The notes under the pieces: model-generated
Databases searched by the model: none
What the model was told of the DNA's origin: nothing
Seen by the model: the letters and a program-made list of their open reading frames with translations, nothing else
Source: Alphaproteobacteria bacterium
GTDB lineage: Bacteria; Pseudomonadota; Alphaproteobacteria; Caulobacterales; Caulobacteraceae
Assembly (NCBI GenBank): GCA_018895795.1
Contig: JAHINZ010000274.1
Coordinates: 1-16,644 of the forward strand
Direction: 5' to 3'
DNA: 16,644 bases
Translations under genes and position numbers: made by a program
Shown: positions 1 through 8,004 of the stretch, piece after piece
How positions within the stretch are numbered: position 1 is the first letter of the stretch
How the letters are laid out: each line of letters starts with the position of its first letter

Positions 1-768
1 CGGGTCGATGCTGGAGTCGTTGGACACCACGGCCATCTTGGCGCGGCTGCCCGGGTCGCGGGCCACGGCGCGGATCTCGATGACGCCGTCATAGACTTCC
101 GGCACTTCCTGCGCGAACAGCTTGGCCATGAAGCCGCCGTGGGCGCGGCTGAGCATGATCTGCGGACCTTTGGTCTCGCGACGCACATCATAGATGTAGG
201 CGCGGATGCGGTCGCCGACATTGAAGTTCTCGCGCGGGATCGACTGGTCGCGGCGCATGATGCCTTCGCCACGGCCCAGGTCGACGATGACATTGCCGTA
301 TTCGACGCGCTTCACGCTGCCGTTGACGATCTCGCCCGAGCGATCCTTGTACTCGTCGTACTGGCGCTCGCGCTCGGCTTCACGGACCTTATGCATGACG
401 ACCTGGCGGGCCATCTGGGTCTGGACACGGCCGATCTCGAACGGCGGCAGGTCTTCTTCATAGACCTTGCCGATTTCAGCGTCGCGCCAGGTGCGCTTGG
501 CGATCGACAGCTGGACCTGGCCGATTTCGCCCTCGATTTCCTGGTCGTCGCCGACCACGGTGATGATCCGCTTCTGCGAGGTCTCGCCGGTCTTGGTGTC
601 GATCTTTACCCGGATGTCGTGCTCGGCGCCGTAACGGGCGCGCGCCGCCTTCTGCAGGGCGTCTTCGATCGCCTCGATGACGACTTCCTTCTCGATGCCT
701 TTTTCGCGCGCGACCGCGTCAGCGATCTGCAGCAGCTCGAGCCGGTTGGCGGAAATGCCGATGGCCAT
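1..768 (-). CDS. nusA: Transcription termination/antitermination factor NusA (5' part, C-terminus outside window)
   Basis: NusA binds RNA polymerase and nascent RNA and modulates pausing, termination and antitermination. About 256 residues are visible, beginning MAIGISANRLELLQIADAVA, a typical alphaproteobacterial NusA start. Residues 1 to about 130 form the RNA polymerase-binding N-terminal domain. Residues about 145-210 form the S1 RNA-binding domain (SGEIVNGSVKRVEYGNVIVD). The first KH domain then begins (YDGVIEIRAVARDPGSRAKM). The reading frame is open to the window edge, so the remaining KH domains and any C-terminal repeats lie outside. The ATG at 768 is preceded by an AGAGGA Shine-Dalgarno at 780-775 that lies inside the end of rimP. 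Only 2 bases separate the rimP stop from this start, so the two genes are probably co-transcribed and translationally coupled, as in the widespread rimP-nusA-infB operon. Confidence 0.97.
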   Translation of the reverse strand, partial: MAIGISANRLELLQIADAVAREKGIEKEVVIEAIEDALQKAARARYGAEHDIRVKIDTKTGETSQKRIITVVGDDQEIEGEIGQVQLSIAKRTWRDAEIGKVYEEDLPPFEIGRVQTQMARQVVMHKVREAERERQYDEYKDRSGEIVNGSVKRVEYGNVIVDLGRGEGIMRRDQSIPRENFNVGDRIRAYIYDVRRETKGPQIMLSRAHGGFMAKLFAQEVPEVYDGVIEIRAVARDPGSRAKMAVVSNDSSIDP

Positions 769-770
769 GG

Positions 771-1385
771 TCAGTCCTCTTCACTTTCGGACAGGTCAAA
801 ATCTTCGTCTTCGGCGTCGTCGCCGAGATCTTCGGAGTCAGCGCCTTCGCCGATGCGGGCGGCGCGCTGTTCGGCGCCGCGCTTCATCAGGGCGTCGGTC
901 AGCACCAGCTTGGCGTCGACCAGCCATTCAAACGGGAAATAGACGGTTGTGTCGTCCTCCCCCTCGATGTTCAGGCCCACCTGGCCGTCCTCGACGCCGG
1001 CCAGCTCGCCCTTGAAGCGCTTGCGGCCCTCGGCCACGCGATCCAGCTCGATACGGACCTCCAGGCCAGCATAGGTGTCGAAATCCTTCAGTCGCGTCAG
1101 CGGGCGATCCACGCCCGGGCTGGAGACTTCCAGGGTGTATTCGCCGCTGATTGGGTCGGCGGCGTCCATCACTTCGGAGATGGCCCGCGACAACCGCGCG
1201 CAATCCTCGACGTTCATGTCGCCACCCGTCCCATTTTCAAGGAGGGGGCGTTCGCCCATGATCTGCAGCCGCCGCGTCTCGGCCCCGCCCATCAGGCGCA
1301 GACGCACGAGTTCGTAACCGACGGATTCGGCGACGGGATCGAGCAGCTCGATCAGATCCTTGTCTTCCTGCGTCTTGCCGCGCAC
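771..1385 (-). CDS. rimP: Ribosome maturation factor RimP
   Basis: RimP is needed for maturation of the 30S ribosomal subunit. The 204-residue product has the family's two-domain layout: an N-terminal alpha/beta domain with LLDPVAESVGYELVRLRL near residues 15-32 and the conserved stretch YTLEVSSPGVDRPL around residues 104-117, then a Sm-like C-terminal domain. It is longer than the usual 150-155 residues because of a tail of about 30 residues made mostly of Asp and Glu with some Ser (ends SESEED), which is seen in related alphaproteobacterial proteins and is probably disordered. The start is GTG at 1385; the frame offers no better start near the conserved N-terminus. It heads the rimP-nusA unit. 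The upstream leader carries a candidate promoter and a terminator-like hairpin (separate entries). Confidence 0.96.
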   Translation of the reverse strand: MRGKTQEDKDLIELLDPVAESVGYELVRLRLMGGAETRRLQIMGERPLLENGTGGDMNVEDCARLSRAISEVMDAADPISGEYTLEVSSPGVDRPLTRLKDFDTYAGLEVRIELDRVAEGRKRFKGELAGVEDGQVGLNIEGEDDTTVYFPFEWLVDAKLVLTDALMKRGAEQRAARIGEGADSEDLGDDAEDEDFDLSESEED

Positions 1386-1442
1386 GGGGTGTTCTCAACT
1401 CGAAACTGGGGGCTGTAAGGCGCGGGCGCCAAACAGCCAAAG

Positions 1443-1471
1443 AAAAAGCGGCAGCCTTTCGGGCCGCCGCT
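1443..1471 (-). terminator. Terminator-like hairpin in the rimP leader (candidate attenuator)
   Basis: On the minus strand, AGCGGC (1471-1466) pairs with GCCGCT (1452-1447). A G-U pair and three more G/C pairs extend the stem to 10 bp around a CGAAA loop, and it is followed directly by TTTTT. This is a textbook intrinsic terminator, yet it points toward rimP and sits about 60 bases before the rimP start, downstream of the likely rimP promoter. No gene ends just before it, so attenuation of the rimP-nusA operon is the simplest reading. An overlapping UUCG hairpin (1479-1468, CGCT-TTCG-AGCG) would use part of the terminator's 5' arm, and a third hairpin (AGCGC at 1490-1486 with GCGCT at 1480-1476) would compete with that one. 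Confidence 0.65.
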
Positions 1472-1508
1472 CGAAAGCGCACTCAGCGCTGACGGACGAT
1501 GTGAAGGC

Positions 1509-1537
1509 GTTATAGCGTGATGTTCGGACGGTTGGAA
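1509..1537 (-). promoter_or_regulatory. Predicted rimP-nusA promoter
   Basis: The minus strand reads GCTATAAC with the -10 hexamer TATAAC at 1514-1509, a good match to the Caulobacter housekeeping -10. Seventeen bases upstream is a weak -35, TTCCAA (1537-1532). Transcription would start near 1502 and run through the terminator-like hairpin before rimP. The weak -35 is the main doubt. Confidence 0.4.
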
Positions 1538-1570
1538 GCCCTTGTGACAGAGCGGCGCGCGCAGCCTCTT

Positions 1571-1598
1571 TTGCACCGCCGCAATTGTGGCCTATAGA
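1571..1598 (+). promoter_or_regulatory. Predicted ppa promoter
   Basis: TTGCAC (1571-1576) and TATAGA (1593-1598) are separated by 16 bases. The predicted start is near 1605, giving a leader of about 48 bases. A 7-bp stem (GAGGCGG at 1597-1603 with CCGCCTC at 1614-1620) overlaps the beginning of the transcript. Confidence 0.45.
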
Positions 1599-1652
1599 GG
1601 CGGCCGCGCAGGACCGCCTCCCCGCGGGCCCCAAATCCACAGAAGAGTCATA

Positions 1653-2186
1653 ATGGACCTTTCCAAGATCGCCACGGGCGTCAACCCGCCCTACGACCTC
1701 AACGCCATCATCGAAATCCCGCAGGGCGGCGAGCCGGTGAAGTACGAGATCGACAAGGAAAGCGGCGCCCTGATGGTCGACCGCTTCCTGCATACGGCGA
1801 TGTTCTATCCGGCCAATTACGGCTTTATTCCGCACACCCTGGCCGATGACGGCGACCCCGCCGACATCATGGTGGTGGGTCCGACTCCCGTTGTGCCGGG
1901 CGCGATCATCCGCTGCCGTCCGATCGGTACGCTGATGATGGTCGACGAGGCGGGGTCTGACGAAAAGATCCTGGCCGTACCAGTCGACAAGCTGCACCCC
2001 TTCTATACGGGCGTGAACAGCTGGCGGGACCTGCCGGTGATCCTGACCGAGCAGATCGCCCACTTCTTCCAGCACTATAAGGATCTGGAAAAGGGCAAGT
2101 CGACCAAGATCACCGGCTGGGTCGGCCTGGAGGAGACCGCCGAGGTCATCCGCGCCGCGATCAAGCGCCACGACGACAACTACTAG
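1653..2186 (+). CDS. ppa: Inorganic pyrophosphatase (family I, soluble)
   Basis: Hydrolyses pyrophosphate to two phosphates in the cytoplasm, pulling biosynthetic reactions forward. The 177-residue length matches bacterial family I enzymes (E. coli 176). The signature DGDPADIMVV is at residues 66-75, with the metal-binding aspartates D66, D68 and D71. Other family landmarks are EIPQGG near 21-26, KYEIDK at 30-35 and FYPANYGFIP at 51-60. The open frame extends upstream to 1587, but the ATG at 1653 is preceded by AGAAGAG (1641-1647) and gives the family's normal N-terminus, MDLSKIATGVNPPYDLNAII. The gene is divergent from rimP and convergent with trmB; it appears to be a single-gene unit ending in a large inverted repeat. 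Confidence 0.97.
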   Translation: MDLSKIATGVNPPYDLNAIIEIPQGGEPVKYEIDKESGALMVDRFLHTAMFYPANYGFIPHTLADDGDPADIMVVGPTPVVPGAIIRCRPIGTLMMVDEAGSDEKILAVPVDKLHPFYTGVNSWRDLPVILTEQIAHFFQHYKDLEKGKSTKITGWVGLEETAEVIRAAIKRHDDNY

Positions 2187-2192
2187 GAAACA

Positions 2193-2320
2193 CCCCTTCC
2201 CCCTTGATGGGGGAAGGGGACCCGCGAAGCGGGTCGGATGGGGATGAACGCGAAGCGTCCTGGCGCAAGTCGACGCCGTGGTCACCCCCATCCCAACCCC
2301 ACCCCCATCAGGGGGAAGGG
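2193..2320. repeat. Intergenic inverted repeat between convergent ppa and trmB
   Basis: The left arm begins with a perfect 11-bp hairpin: CCCCTTCCCCC (2193-2203), loop TTGAT, GGGGGAAGGGG (2209-2219). A second hairpin follows, ACCCGC-GAA-GCGGGT (2220-2234). The right end (2302-2320) is the reverse complement of the left-arm sequence 2194-2213 with a one-base deletion, and the GGATGGGG-type segment at 2236-2243 is also repeated inverted near 2284-2294. The whole element fills the ppa-trmB gap and resembles REP/BIME-like elements. It could act as a two-way terminator for the convergent genes. It shares the GCGAAGCGG module with the element at 10346-10454. Confidence 0.8.
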
Positions 2321-2322
2321 CT

Positions 2323-3003
2323 CTATTGCCTCACGAAATCCAGGAACACGGGCGCGCAGTCGCCCAGTTTCTTTTCCTCATAGCGCGTGGTGACGTGGTC
2401 GGCCGGCGGGGCGTTGCGGTCGGCCGCCTCGGTTTCGAAGCGAAAGGCCGGATCGGCCAGCATCCGCTCGATGGTCCATTCGCCATAGTCGGCCCAGTCG
2501 GTGGCGAAGCGCAGCTGGCCGCCGGGCTTGAGCACCCGCGCCAGTTCCGTCACCACCGCCGGCTGGATCAGCCGGCGCTTGTTGTGCCGGGCCTTGTGCC
2601 AGGGATCGGGGAACATGATGAACACCCGCGTCAGGCAGGCGTCCGGCAGCCAGCCCAGCACGTCGCGGGCGTCGCCCTCGTGGATACGGACATTGCCCAG
2701 CGCCTGCTCCTCGATGTGACGCACCGCGCTGGCCACGCCGTTGACGAAGGGCTCGGCCCCGAGGATCAGGGCGTGCGGATGGCGGCCGGCCTGGGCGGCC
2801 ATGTGCTCGCCGCCGCCAAAGCCGATCTCGAGCCAGATCTCGGTGGCGTCGGGCATCAGGTCGCGCGGCTCGAACGCGGCGTTGGGCACGGCGATCTGGG
2901 GCAGCAGGGTGTCGAGCAGCGCCTGCTGGCGCGGCTTCACCGGCCGCGCCTTGATGCGGCCGAACGAGCGCAGAGGCCCGTGAGGAATGGGAGCGGAGGT
3001 CAT
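2323..3003 (-). CDS. trmB: tRNA (guanine-N7-)-methyltransferase TrmB
   Basis: Transfers a methyl group from S-adenosylmethionine to G46 of tRNA. The 226-residue protein shows the SAM-binding motif WLEIGFGGGEH (58-68), the GAEPF acidic loop (82-86) and the family signature FPDPWHKARHNKRR (131-144), followed by a Rossmann-fold C-terminus (VLKPGGQLRFATDWADYGEW). The ATG at 3003 was chosen because AAGAG lies 8-12 bases upstream and the N-terminus MTSAPIPHGPLRSFGR is typical. An in-frame ATG at 3024 would add 7 residues, but its Shine-Dalgarno-like GCGAGG abuts the codon. It lies downstream of metK, which makes its cofactor, but a strong terminator and a palindromic repeat separate the two genes, so it may have its own promoter or depend on read-through. 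Confidence 0.95.
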   Translation of the reverse strand: MTSAPIPHGPLRSFGRIKARPVKPRQQALLDTLLPQIAVPNAAFEPRDLMPDATEIWLEIGFGGGEHMAAQAGRHPHALILGAEPFVNGVASAVRHIEEQALGNVRIHEGDARDVLGWLPDACLTRVFIMFPDPWHKARHNKRRLIQPAVVTELARVLKPGGQLRFATDWADYGEWTIERMLADPAFRFETEAADRNAPPADHVTTRYEEKKLGDCAPVFLDFVRQ

Positions 3004-3052
3004 GGGGCGGCTCTTACCTTCCATCCTCGCCCGAGGCCAGCGGCTAGGCCTT

Positions 3053-3150
3053 GCGTCCTTCGAGGCTCGGCTTGGCCTCCCACCTCACGATGAGGAGGAT
3101 TTCTGCAGTCCTCATCGTGAGGCGCCCGCGCAGCGGGCCTCGAAGGACGC
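3053..3150. repeat. Nested palindromic repeat between metK and trmB
   Basis: Outer arms GCGTCCTTCGAGGC (3053-3066) and GCCTCGAAGGACGC (3137-3150) are perfect 14-bp inverted copies. Inside them, CCTCACGATGAGGA (3083-3096) and TCCTCATCGTGAGG (3109-3122) form a second perfect 14-bp inverted pair. A small hairpin GCCCGC-GCA-GCGGGC (3124-3138) overlaps the right outer arm. The CCTCAnnnTGAGG plus CCTCGAAGGA combination is, from memory, a common intergenic repeat in Caulobacter genomes. No coding potential is apparent. Confidence 0.85.
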
Positions 3151-3161
3151 GCGGCCCCAAA

Positions 3162-3196
3162 CGAAAACGGGCCCCGATCAAGGATCGAGGCCCGTT
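3162..3196 (-). terminator. Intrinsic terminator of metK
   Basis: Just past the metK stop on the minus strand, AACGGGCC (3196-3189) pairs with GGCCCGTT (3173-3166). The internal CGATC/GATCG pairs extend the stem around a short CTT loop, followed by TTCGTTT. The long, near-perfect stem with a U-rich tail and its position 25 bases after metK make this a convincing rho-independent terminator. Confidence 0.85.
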
Positions 3197-3220
3197 CCGA
3201 AAATCCGGAAGGATCGAGGC

Positions 3221-4444
<1,224 letters not shown>

Positions 4445-4505
4445 GGGACAGCTCCGGCCAGGAATTTCGCCCGGATGGACGAGACATCCACCCGGTTAGC
4501 CGATC

Positions 4506-4534
4506 ACCATATAAAGATATGTTTATGTCGGCAA
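4506..4534 (-). promoter_or_regulatory. metK promoter with palindromic operator (SahR-like candidate)
   Basis: On the minus strand, TTGCCG (4534-4529) and TATGGT (4511-4506) are 17 bases apart. Within this spacer lies a 16-bp palindrome at 4511-4526, ATAAAGATATGTTTAT on the plus strand, symmetric except for one central base pair. Its position over the promoter suits a repressor. From memory, motifs of the form ATAAAGATATCTTTAT precede methionine-cycle genes in alphaproteobacteria and are assigned to SahR, an ArsR-family sensor of S-adenosylhomocysteine; that assignment is an inference here. A short 5-bp hairpin (GGATG 4473-4477 with CATCC 4485-4489) lies in the leader. Confidence 0.6.
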
Positions 4535-4554
4535 GCCGTGGCGATCGGCCGCGA

Positions 4555-4986
4555 TCAGTCCTCGCCGCCCGGGAGGTCCTCATCGGCCATCGACCGGACC
4601 AGGTCGAGGATCCGGCGCCGGACCTTCTGTCGGCTGATCTTTGGAAACAGGCTTGCGAGCTCCAAGCCTTCCGGGGTCATTAAAAAATCGTGGACGAACT
4701 GTTGCGACCCCGTCTCGGCCATGCCCTCAAGGTCCGTGGGGTCGGCCAGGCCCTCGAAGAAATAGGAAACCGCCGACTGCAGGCTGCGGGCGATTTCATA
4801 GAGCTTGCTGGCGCTGACACGATTGGCCCCGCGCTCGTATTTCTGAACCTGCTGGAAAGTCAGGCCCAGATCCTCCGCCAAGCGTTCCTGACTGATGCCC
4901 AGGATCTTTCGGCGCATGCGGATGCGGGCGCCGACATGCAGGTCGATGGGATTGGGATGACGATCGAGATCGGAAGGAGCGCTCAT
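4555..4986 (-). CDS. Xre-family helix-turn-helix regulator (PhrR/PraR-like)
   Basis: A 143-residue cytoplasmic DNA-binding protein. Residues about 17-75 form a Xre/Cro-type HTH (VGARIRMRRKILGISQERLA, then LGLTFQQVQKYERGANRVSA), followed by a stretch typical of the alphaproteobacterial SinR-like regulators (LYEIARSLQSAVSYFFEGL) and a charged C-terminal helix. The position between lnt and metK is the same as that of rhizobial PhrR/PraR, an acid-response and biofilm/quorum-sensing regulator, so orthology is likely; whether the function is shared is unknown. It starts 34 bases after the lnt stop and has only a weak Shine-Dalgarno (AGG close to the ATG). I saw no convincing own promoter, so it is probably transcribed with lnt. 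The target genes cannot be told from this window. Confidence 0.88.
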   Translation of the reverse strand: MSAPSDLDRHPNPIDLHVGARIRMRRKILGISQERLAEDLGLTFQQVQKYERGANRVSASKLYEIARSLQSAVSYFFEGLADPTDLEGMAETGSQQFVHDFLMTPEGLELASLFPKISRQKVRRRILDLVRSMADEDLPGGED

Positions 4987-5020
4987 ACCTACGCTTGATA
5001 GCTGAAATTGCGGTTTTAAT

Positions 5021-6604
5021 TCAGCCCTTGTCTAACAAATCCGTAACACTTGCAAAGGCCGCACCCGCCGGAGGGCGAAAGGCGGCCAGGGCCGACAGGA
5101 TCACCATCAGCATAAACAGGCTGTCACCTAAGCGAGAAAAGGGCGTTATCATGCCCCTTTGCGGCAAAATGCCGTCGATGACGCCAACCTCGCCGAGGTT
5201 CAGCTGGGCGCCGCGCACAATCCTACCTCGCGCGTCGATCAGGGCCGAAACCCCCGTCGGGGTCGCCCGGATGATCGGGGTGGCGGTTTCGATGGCGCGA
5301 TAGCTGGCGAGATTCAGGTGTTGCAGCGGCCCAGAAGTCGCCCCGAACCAGGCGTCGTTGGACACGTTGACCAAAACTCGAACCTGGGCGTCGGGCTTGG
5401 CCAGGCCCGGAAACAGGCTCTCGTAGCAAATCAGCGGCTGCACGATCAGCGCCGGCGACACCCGCAGCGGCGCGGGACGCGGGCCCGTGGCGAAGCCTTC
5501 TCCCAGATGGGCCAGACTCTTGACGCCCAGCTTGGTCAGGAAAGCGTCCATCGGCAGATATTCGCCGAACGGCACCAGCCGGTGCTTGTCATAGACCCCG
5601 ACCGCCTCGAGATCGGTCTGGGTGCGGCGTAGGGCGATCAGGCTGTTGTAATAGACCGGCTTGTCGACGGGGCCCTCATAGCGATAGCCGCCGATCAACA
5701 GCAGTTGGCCGGGTCTCAGGGCGTCGACGATAGCCTGACGCACCCAGGTTCCGGGGGCCAAATAGTCATTGATGGCGGCCGGCAAGGCGCCCTCGGGCCA
5801 GATGACGACGTCGGCGGGCTTGTCGCTGGCATAGGGCCGGGCGGTCAGCGAGACATAGGCCTCGACCACCTGGGTGAACCGGCCGGCGTCCCACTTGACC
5901 TCCTGCTTGATGTTCGCCTGGACGATGCGGACGCTAGGCGACGCCGTGACTGGGGCCTTCGCCGGCGGCGCCCAGCCATTGATGTAGAGGGCCGCCAGCA
6001 TCGCCGCCGCGGCCGCGATCGCCTTGCGGCCGGCCAGGCCTTCGCGCCATACGGCCGGCGCGGCGGCGATCGCCAGGGTGATCCAGGTCAAGCCATAGGC
6101 GCCGACCAGGGCGGCGGCCTGGGACGGGGCCGAGCCGGCCTTCCAGGTCTCGCCCGGCAGGTTCCACGGAAAGCCGGTCAGCACGTGGCCGCGCGCCCAT
6201 TCCAGCGCGGCGAAGGTTCCAGCGAACACCAGCACACGGCGAACGCCCGGTGGGCGGATCAGACGATAGAGCACGGCCGCCACGCCCCAGAACAAGGCGA
6301 GCCCACCCGCCATGGCGGCGACCGCGAACGGCGCCATCCAGCCCTGGTTGGCGGCGTCGACCAGGAAGGCCTCGCCGATCCACCAGGTGCCCAGCCCGAA
6401 ATAGGCCAACCCCGCCAGCCAGCCCCGCAGGAAGGCCGCGCGCAGGGGTCTTGGGCCTTCGATCGCGTCGAGCCGCCACATCAGCAGGGCGTAGCCCAGC
6501 AGGCCGGGCAAGACGCCGAATGGCGGATGGGCCAGGGCGGCGGCCAGGCCGGCCAGCAGGGCCAGGGCGCGCTCGCGCCACAGCGAAGCCAGTTGAAAAT
6601 TCAC
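5021..6604 (-). CDS. lnt: Apolipoprotein N-acyltransferase
   Basis: Inner-membrane enzyme that adds the third acyl chain to the N-terminal cysteine of lipoproteins. The 527-residue protein has several hydrophobic membrane segments in residues 1-210 and a carbon-nitrogen hydrolase domain from about 224 to 490. The catalytic triad is visible: E271 in VVIWPEGALP, K340 in YDKHRLVPFGEYLP and C393 in LICYESLFPG. A final membrane helix spans about 495-510. The GTG start at 6604 overlaps the corC stop by 4 bases (GTGA), pointing to translational coupling. The corC-lnt order is conserved in many proteobacteria. Its substrates would include lipoproteins such as the two encoded at 12010-13272. Confidence 0.96.
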   Translation of the reverse strand: MNFQLASLWRERALALLAGLAAALAHPPFGVLPGLLGYALLMWRLDAIEGPRPLRAAFLRGWLAGLAYFGLGTWWIGEAFLVDAANQGWMAPFAVAAMAGGLALFWGVAAVLYRLIRPPGVRRVLVFAGTFAALEWARGHVLTGFPWNLPGETWKAGSAPSQAAALVGAYGLTWITLAIAAAPAVWREGLAGRKAIAAAAAMLAALYINGWAPPAKAPVTASPSVRIVQANIKQEVKWDAGRFTQVVEAYVSLTARPYASDKPADVVIWPEGALPAAINDYLAPGTWVRQAIVDALRPGQLLLIGGYRYEGPVDKPVYYNSLIALRRTQTDLEAVGVYDKHRLVPFGEYLPMDAFLTKLGVKSLAHLGEGFATGPRPAPLRVSPALIVQPLICYESLFPGLAKPDAQVRVLVNVSNDAWFGATSGPLQHLNLASYRAIETATPIIRATPTGVSALIDARGRIVRGAQLNLGEVGVIDGILPQRGMITPFSRLGDSLFMLMVILSALAAFRPPAGAAFASVTDLLDKG

Positions 6605-7506
6605 GAGGCGGCGGCTTCCGTCGTCGCTGCGGGGGCGCCCGGGATCGCGGCGGGTCGCACCCGCACCCGGCGGACGCGCCGCGGATCGGCCTCGACCACC
6701 TCCAGGTCGAAGCCGTCGGGATGGGTGATCACCTCACCGCGCTGCGGCACCCGGCCCGCCAGAGCCACGACGAGGCCGGCGACGGTGTCGATGTCTTCTT
6801 CCATGTCGGGCGGGGCCAGCTCGCGGCCCAGGGCCGCCTCCAGTTCCTCCAGCGGCGCGCGGGCGTCGGCCTCGTATACCCCGCCGGGGCGCGCGACGAT
6901 GCCGGCCACCGTGGCGTCGTCATGTTCGTCGTCGATGTCGCCGACCACCGCCTCGATCAGATCTTCCATGGTCACCAGCCCGTCGGTGCCGCCGAACTCG
7001 TCGATGACCAAGGCCAGATGGATGCGGCTGGTGCGCATGCGCAGCAGCAGGTCGGCGGCGCGCATGGAGGCCGGGACATACAGAACTTCCCGCCGCACCT
7101 TGTGCAGAACGACATCCGCGCCGGCAGGGCGCTTGTCGTCGGCGGCCAGCAGGCGGAAGACGTCCTTGACGTGAACCACACCAACCGGGTCGTCGAGGGT
7201 CTCGCGATAGATCGGCATGCGCGAATGTTCTGCTTCGGTGAACTGCGCCACCAGGGCCTCGAACGGGGTGGACAGCTCGACCGAGACGATGTCGGCGCGC
7301 GGCGTCATCACGTCGGCGACCCGGAGGGTCTTGAAGGCCTCGGCCTGATCGACGATGTCGACCGCGCCGTCCTGCGGCGGCTCGGACGGACGGGCGACCT
7401 CGACCGGGGCCGATAGCCGCTTGCGCATCCTGCGAAGAAACGCCCGCACGCCCCGGCTCGTTCGAGCTGGGCCGGCGGGCTGTGGACTAGAGTCGTCGCT
7501 TGGCAT
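6601..7506 (-). CDS. corC: CorC/HlyC-family CBS-domain protein (magnesium/cobalt efflux-type)
   Basis: A 301-residue soluble protein with two CBS domains (about 65-125, starting LRVADVMTPRADIVSV, and about 135-190, including LVIDEFGGTDGLVTMEDLIE) and a C-terminal CorC_HlyC transporter-associated domain (about 205-290). It lacks the membrane DUF21 domain of CorB/TlyC proteins, like E. coli CorC (YbeX). The family is linked to Mg2+/Co2+ homeostasis and, through genetic links with YbeY, to ribosome metabolism; the exact activity is uncertain. The CBS domains suggest adenine-nucleotide sensing. It starts 12 bases after ybeY with a weak AAGG site and ends overlapping lnt. Confidence 0.92.
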   Translation of the reverse strand: MPSDDSSPQPAGPARTSRGVRAFLRRMRKRLSAPVEVARPSEPPQDGAVDIVDQAEAFKTLRVADVMTPRADIVSVELSTPFEALVAQFTEAEHSRMPIYRETLDDPVGVVHVKDVFRLLAADDKRPAGADVVLHKVRREVLYVPASMRAADLLLRMRTSRIHLALVIDEFGGTDGLVTMEDLIEAVVGDIDDEHDDATVAGIVARPGGVYEADARAPLEELEAALGRELAPPDMEEDIDTVAGLVVALAGRVPQRGEVITHPDGFDLEVVEADPRRVRRVRVRPAAIPGAPAATTEAAAS

Positions 7507-7518
7507 GGCCTTGGAGAA

Positions 7519-8004
7519 CTATCCCTGATCGGCTTCGGCGGCGTAGGGATCGGGCACATCCAGGGTCGCCAGGATCTCGCGTTCCAGGGCTTCCATGGAC
7601 TCCGCCTCTTCGTCGCCTTCGTGATCGTATCCTAGGAGATGCAACACCCCATGCGCCACCAGATGTTGCAAATGGTGCGCAAGAGGCTTGCCCTGCTCGA
7701 TCGCTTCGCGCTGACAGACCCCGAACGCCAGGGCGATGTCGCCGATCTGGGCTTCGGGGTTCGCCTCGGGAGTCTGGGGCGACGGGAAGGACAGGACGTT
7801 GGTGGCGTAGTCCTTCTGGCGGAAATCGCGATTCAGCGTCCGGACGCTGTCGTCGTCGGTCAGAAGGATGACGATCCCCTGGCCCGCGATATCCTGATGG
7901 GCGTCCAGCACCGCCTGGGCGGCGCGCCAGACCAGGGCCTCGGCGTCGGGCTCGGCCGTCGTCCAGGCCGGATCCTCGATCTCGATGTCGACGATCAGCG
8001 TCAT
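7519..8004 (-). CDS. ybeY: Endoribonuclease YbeY
   Basis: Single-strand RNase involved in 16S rRNA 3' processing and ribosome quality control. The 161-residue protein carries the zinc-binding signature HGVLHLLGYDH with H118, H122 and H128, and the usual upstream block DYATNVLSFPSP (66-76). The ATG at 8004 overlaps the phoH TGA by 4 bases, suggesting translational coupling. The C-terminal segment (LEREILATLDVPDPYAAE) is typical of the alphaproteobacterial family. The phoH-ybeY-corC-lnt order is ancient and conserved. Confidence 0.96.
   Translation of the reverse strand: MTLIVDIEIEDPAWTTAEPDAEALVWRAAQAVLDAHQDIAGQGIVILLTDDDSVRTLNRDFRQKDYATNVLSFPSPQTPEANPEAQIGDIALAFGVCQREAIEQGKPLAHHLQHLVAHGVLHLLGYDHEGDEEAESMEALEREILATLDVPDPYAAEADQG

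Noticed and set aside
1386..1652. A tRNA gene before rimP, as in E. coli (metY)
   Set aside because: No cloverleaf or TTC-loop sequence could be found in this gap on either strand.
4445..4554. SAM-II or other SAM riboswitch before metK
   Set aside because: Only a short 5-bp hairpin is present; no conserved SAM-II pseudoknot core was recognised, and the promoter operator explains the region better.
4987..5020. Terminator or promoter between lnt and the HTH gene
   Set aside because: GCTGAA/TTCAGC pairs form only a 6-bp stem with a long loop and no T-run, and no convincing -35/-10 pair was found.
5705..7174. Plus-strand open frame (489 codons) opposite lnt and corC
   Set aside because: Gly/Gln/Arg-rich shadow of two clear minus-strand genes, with no motif of its own.
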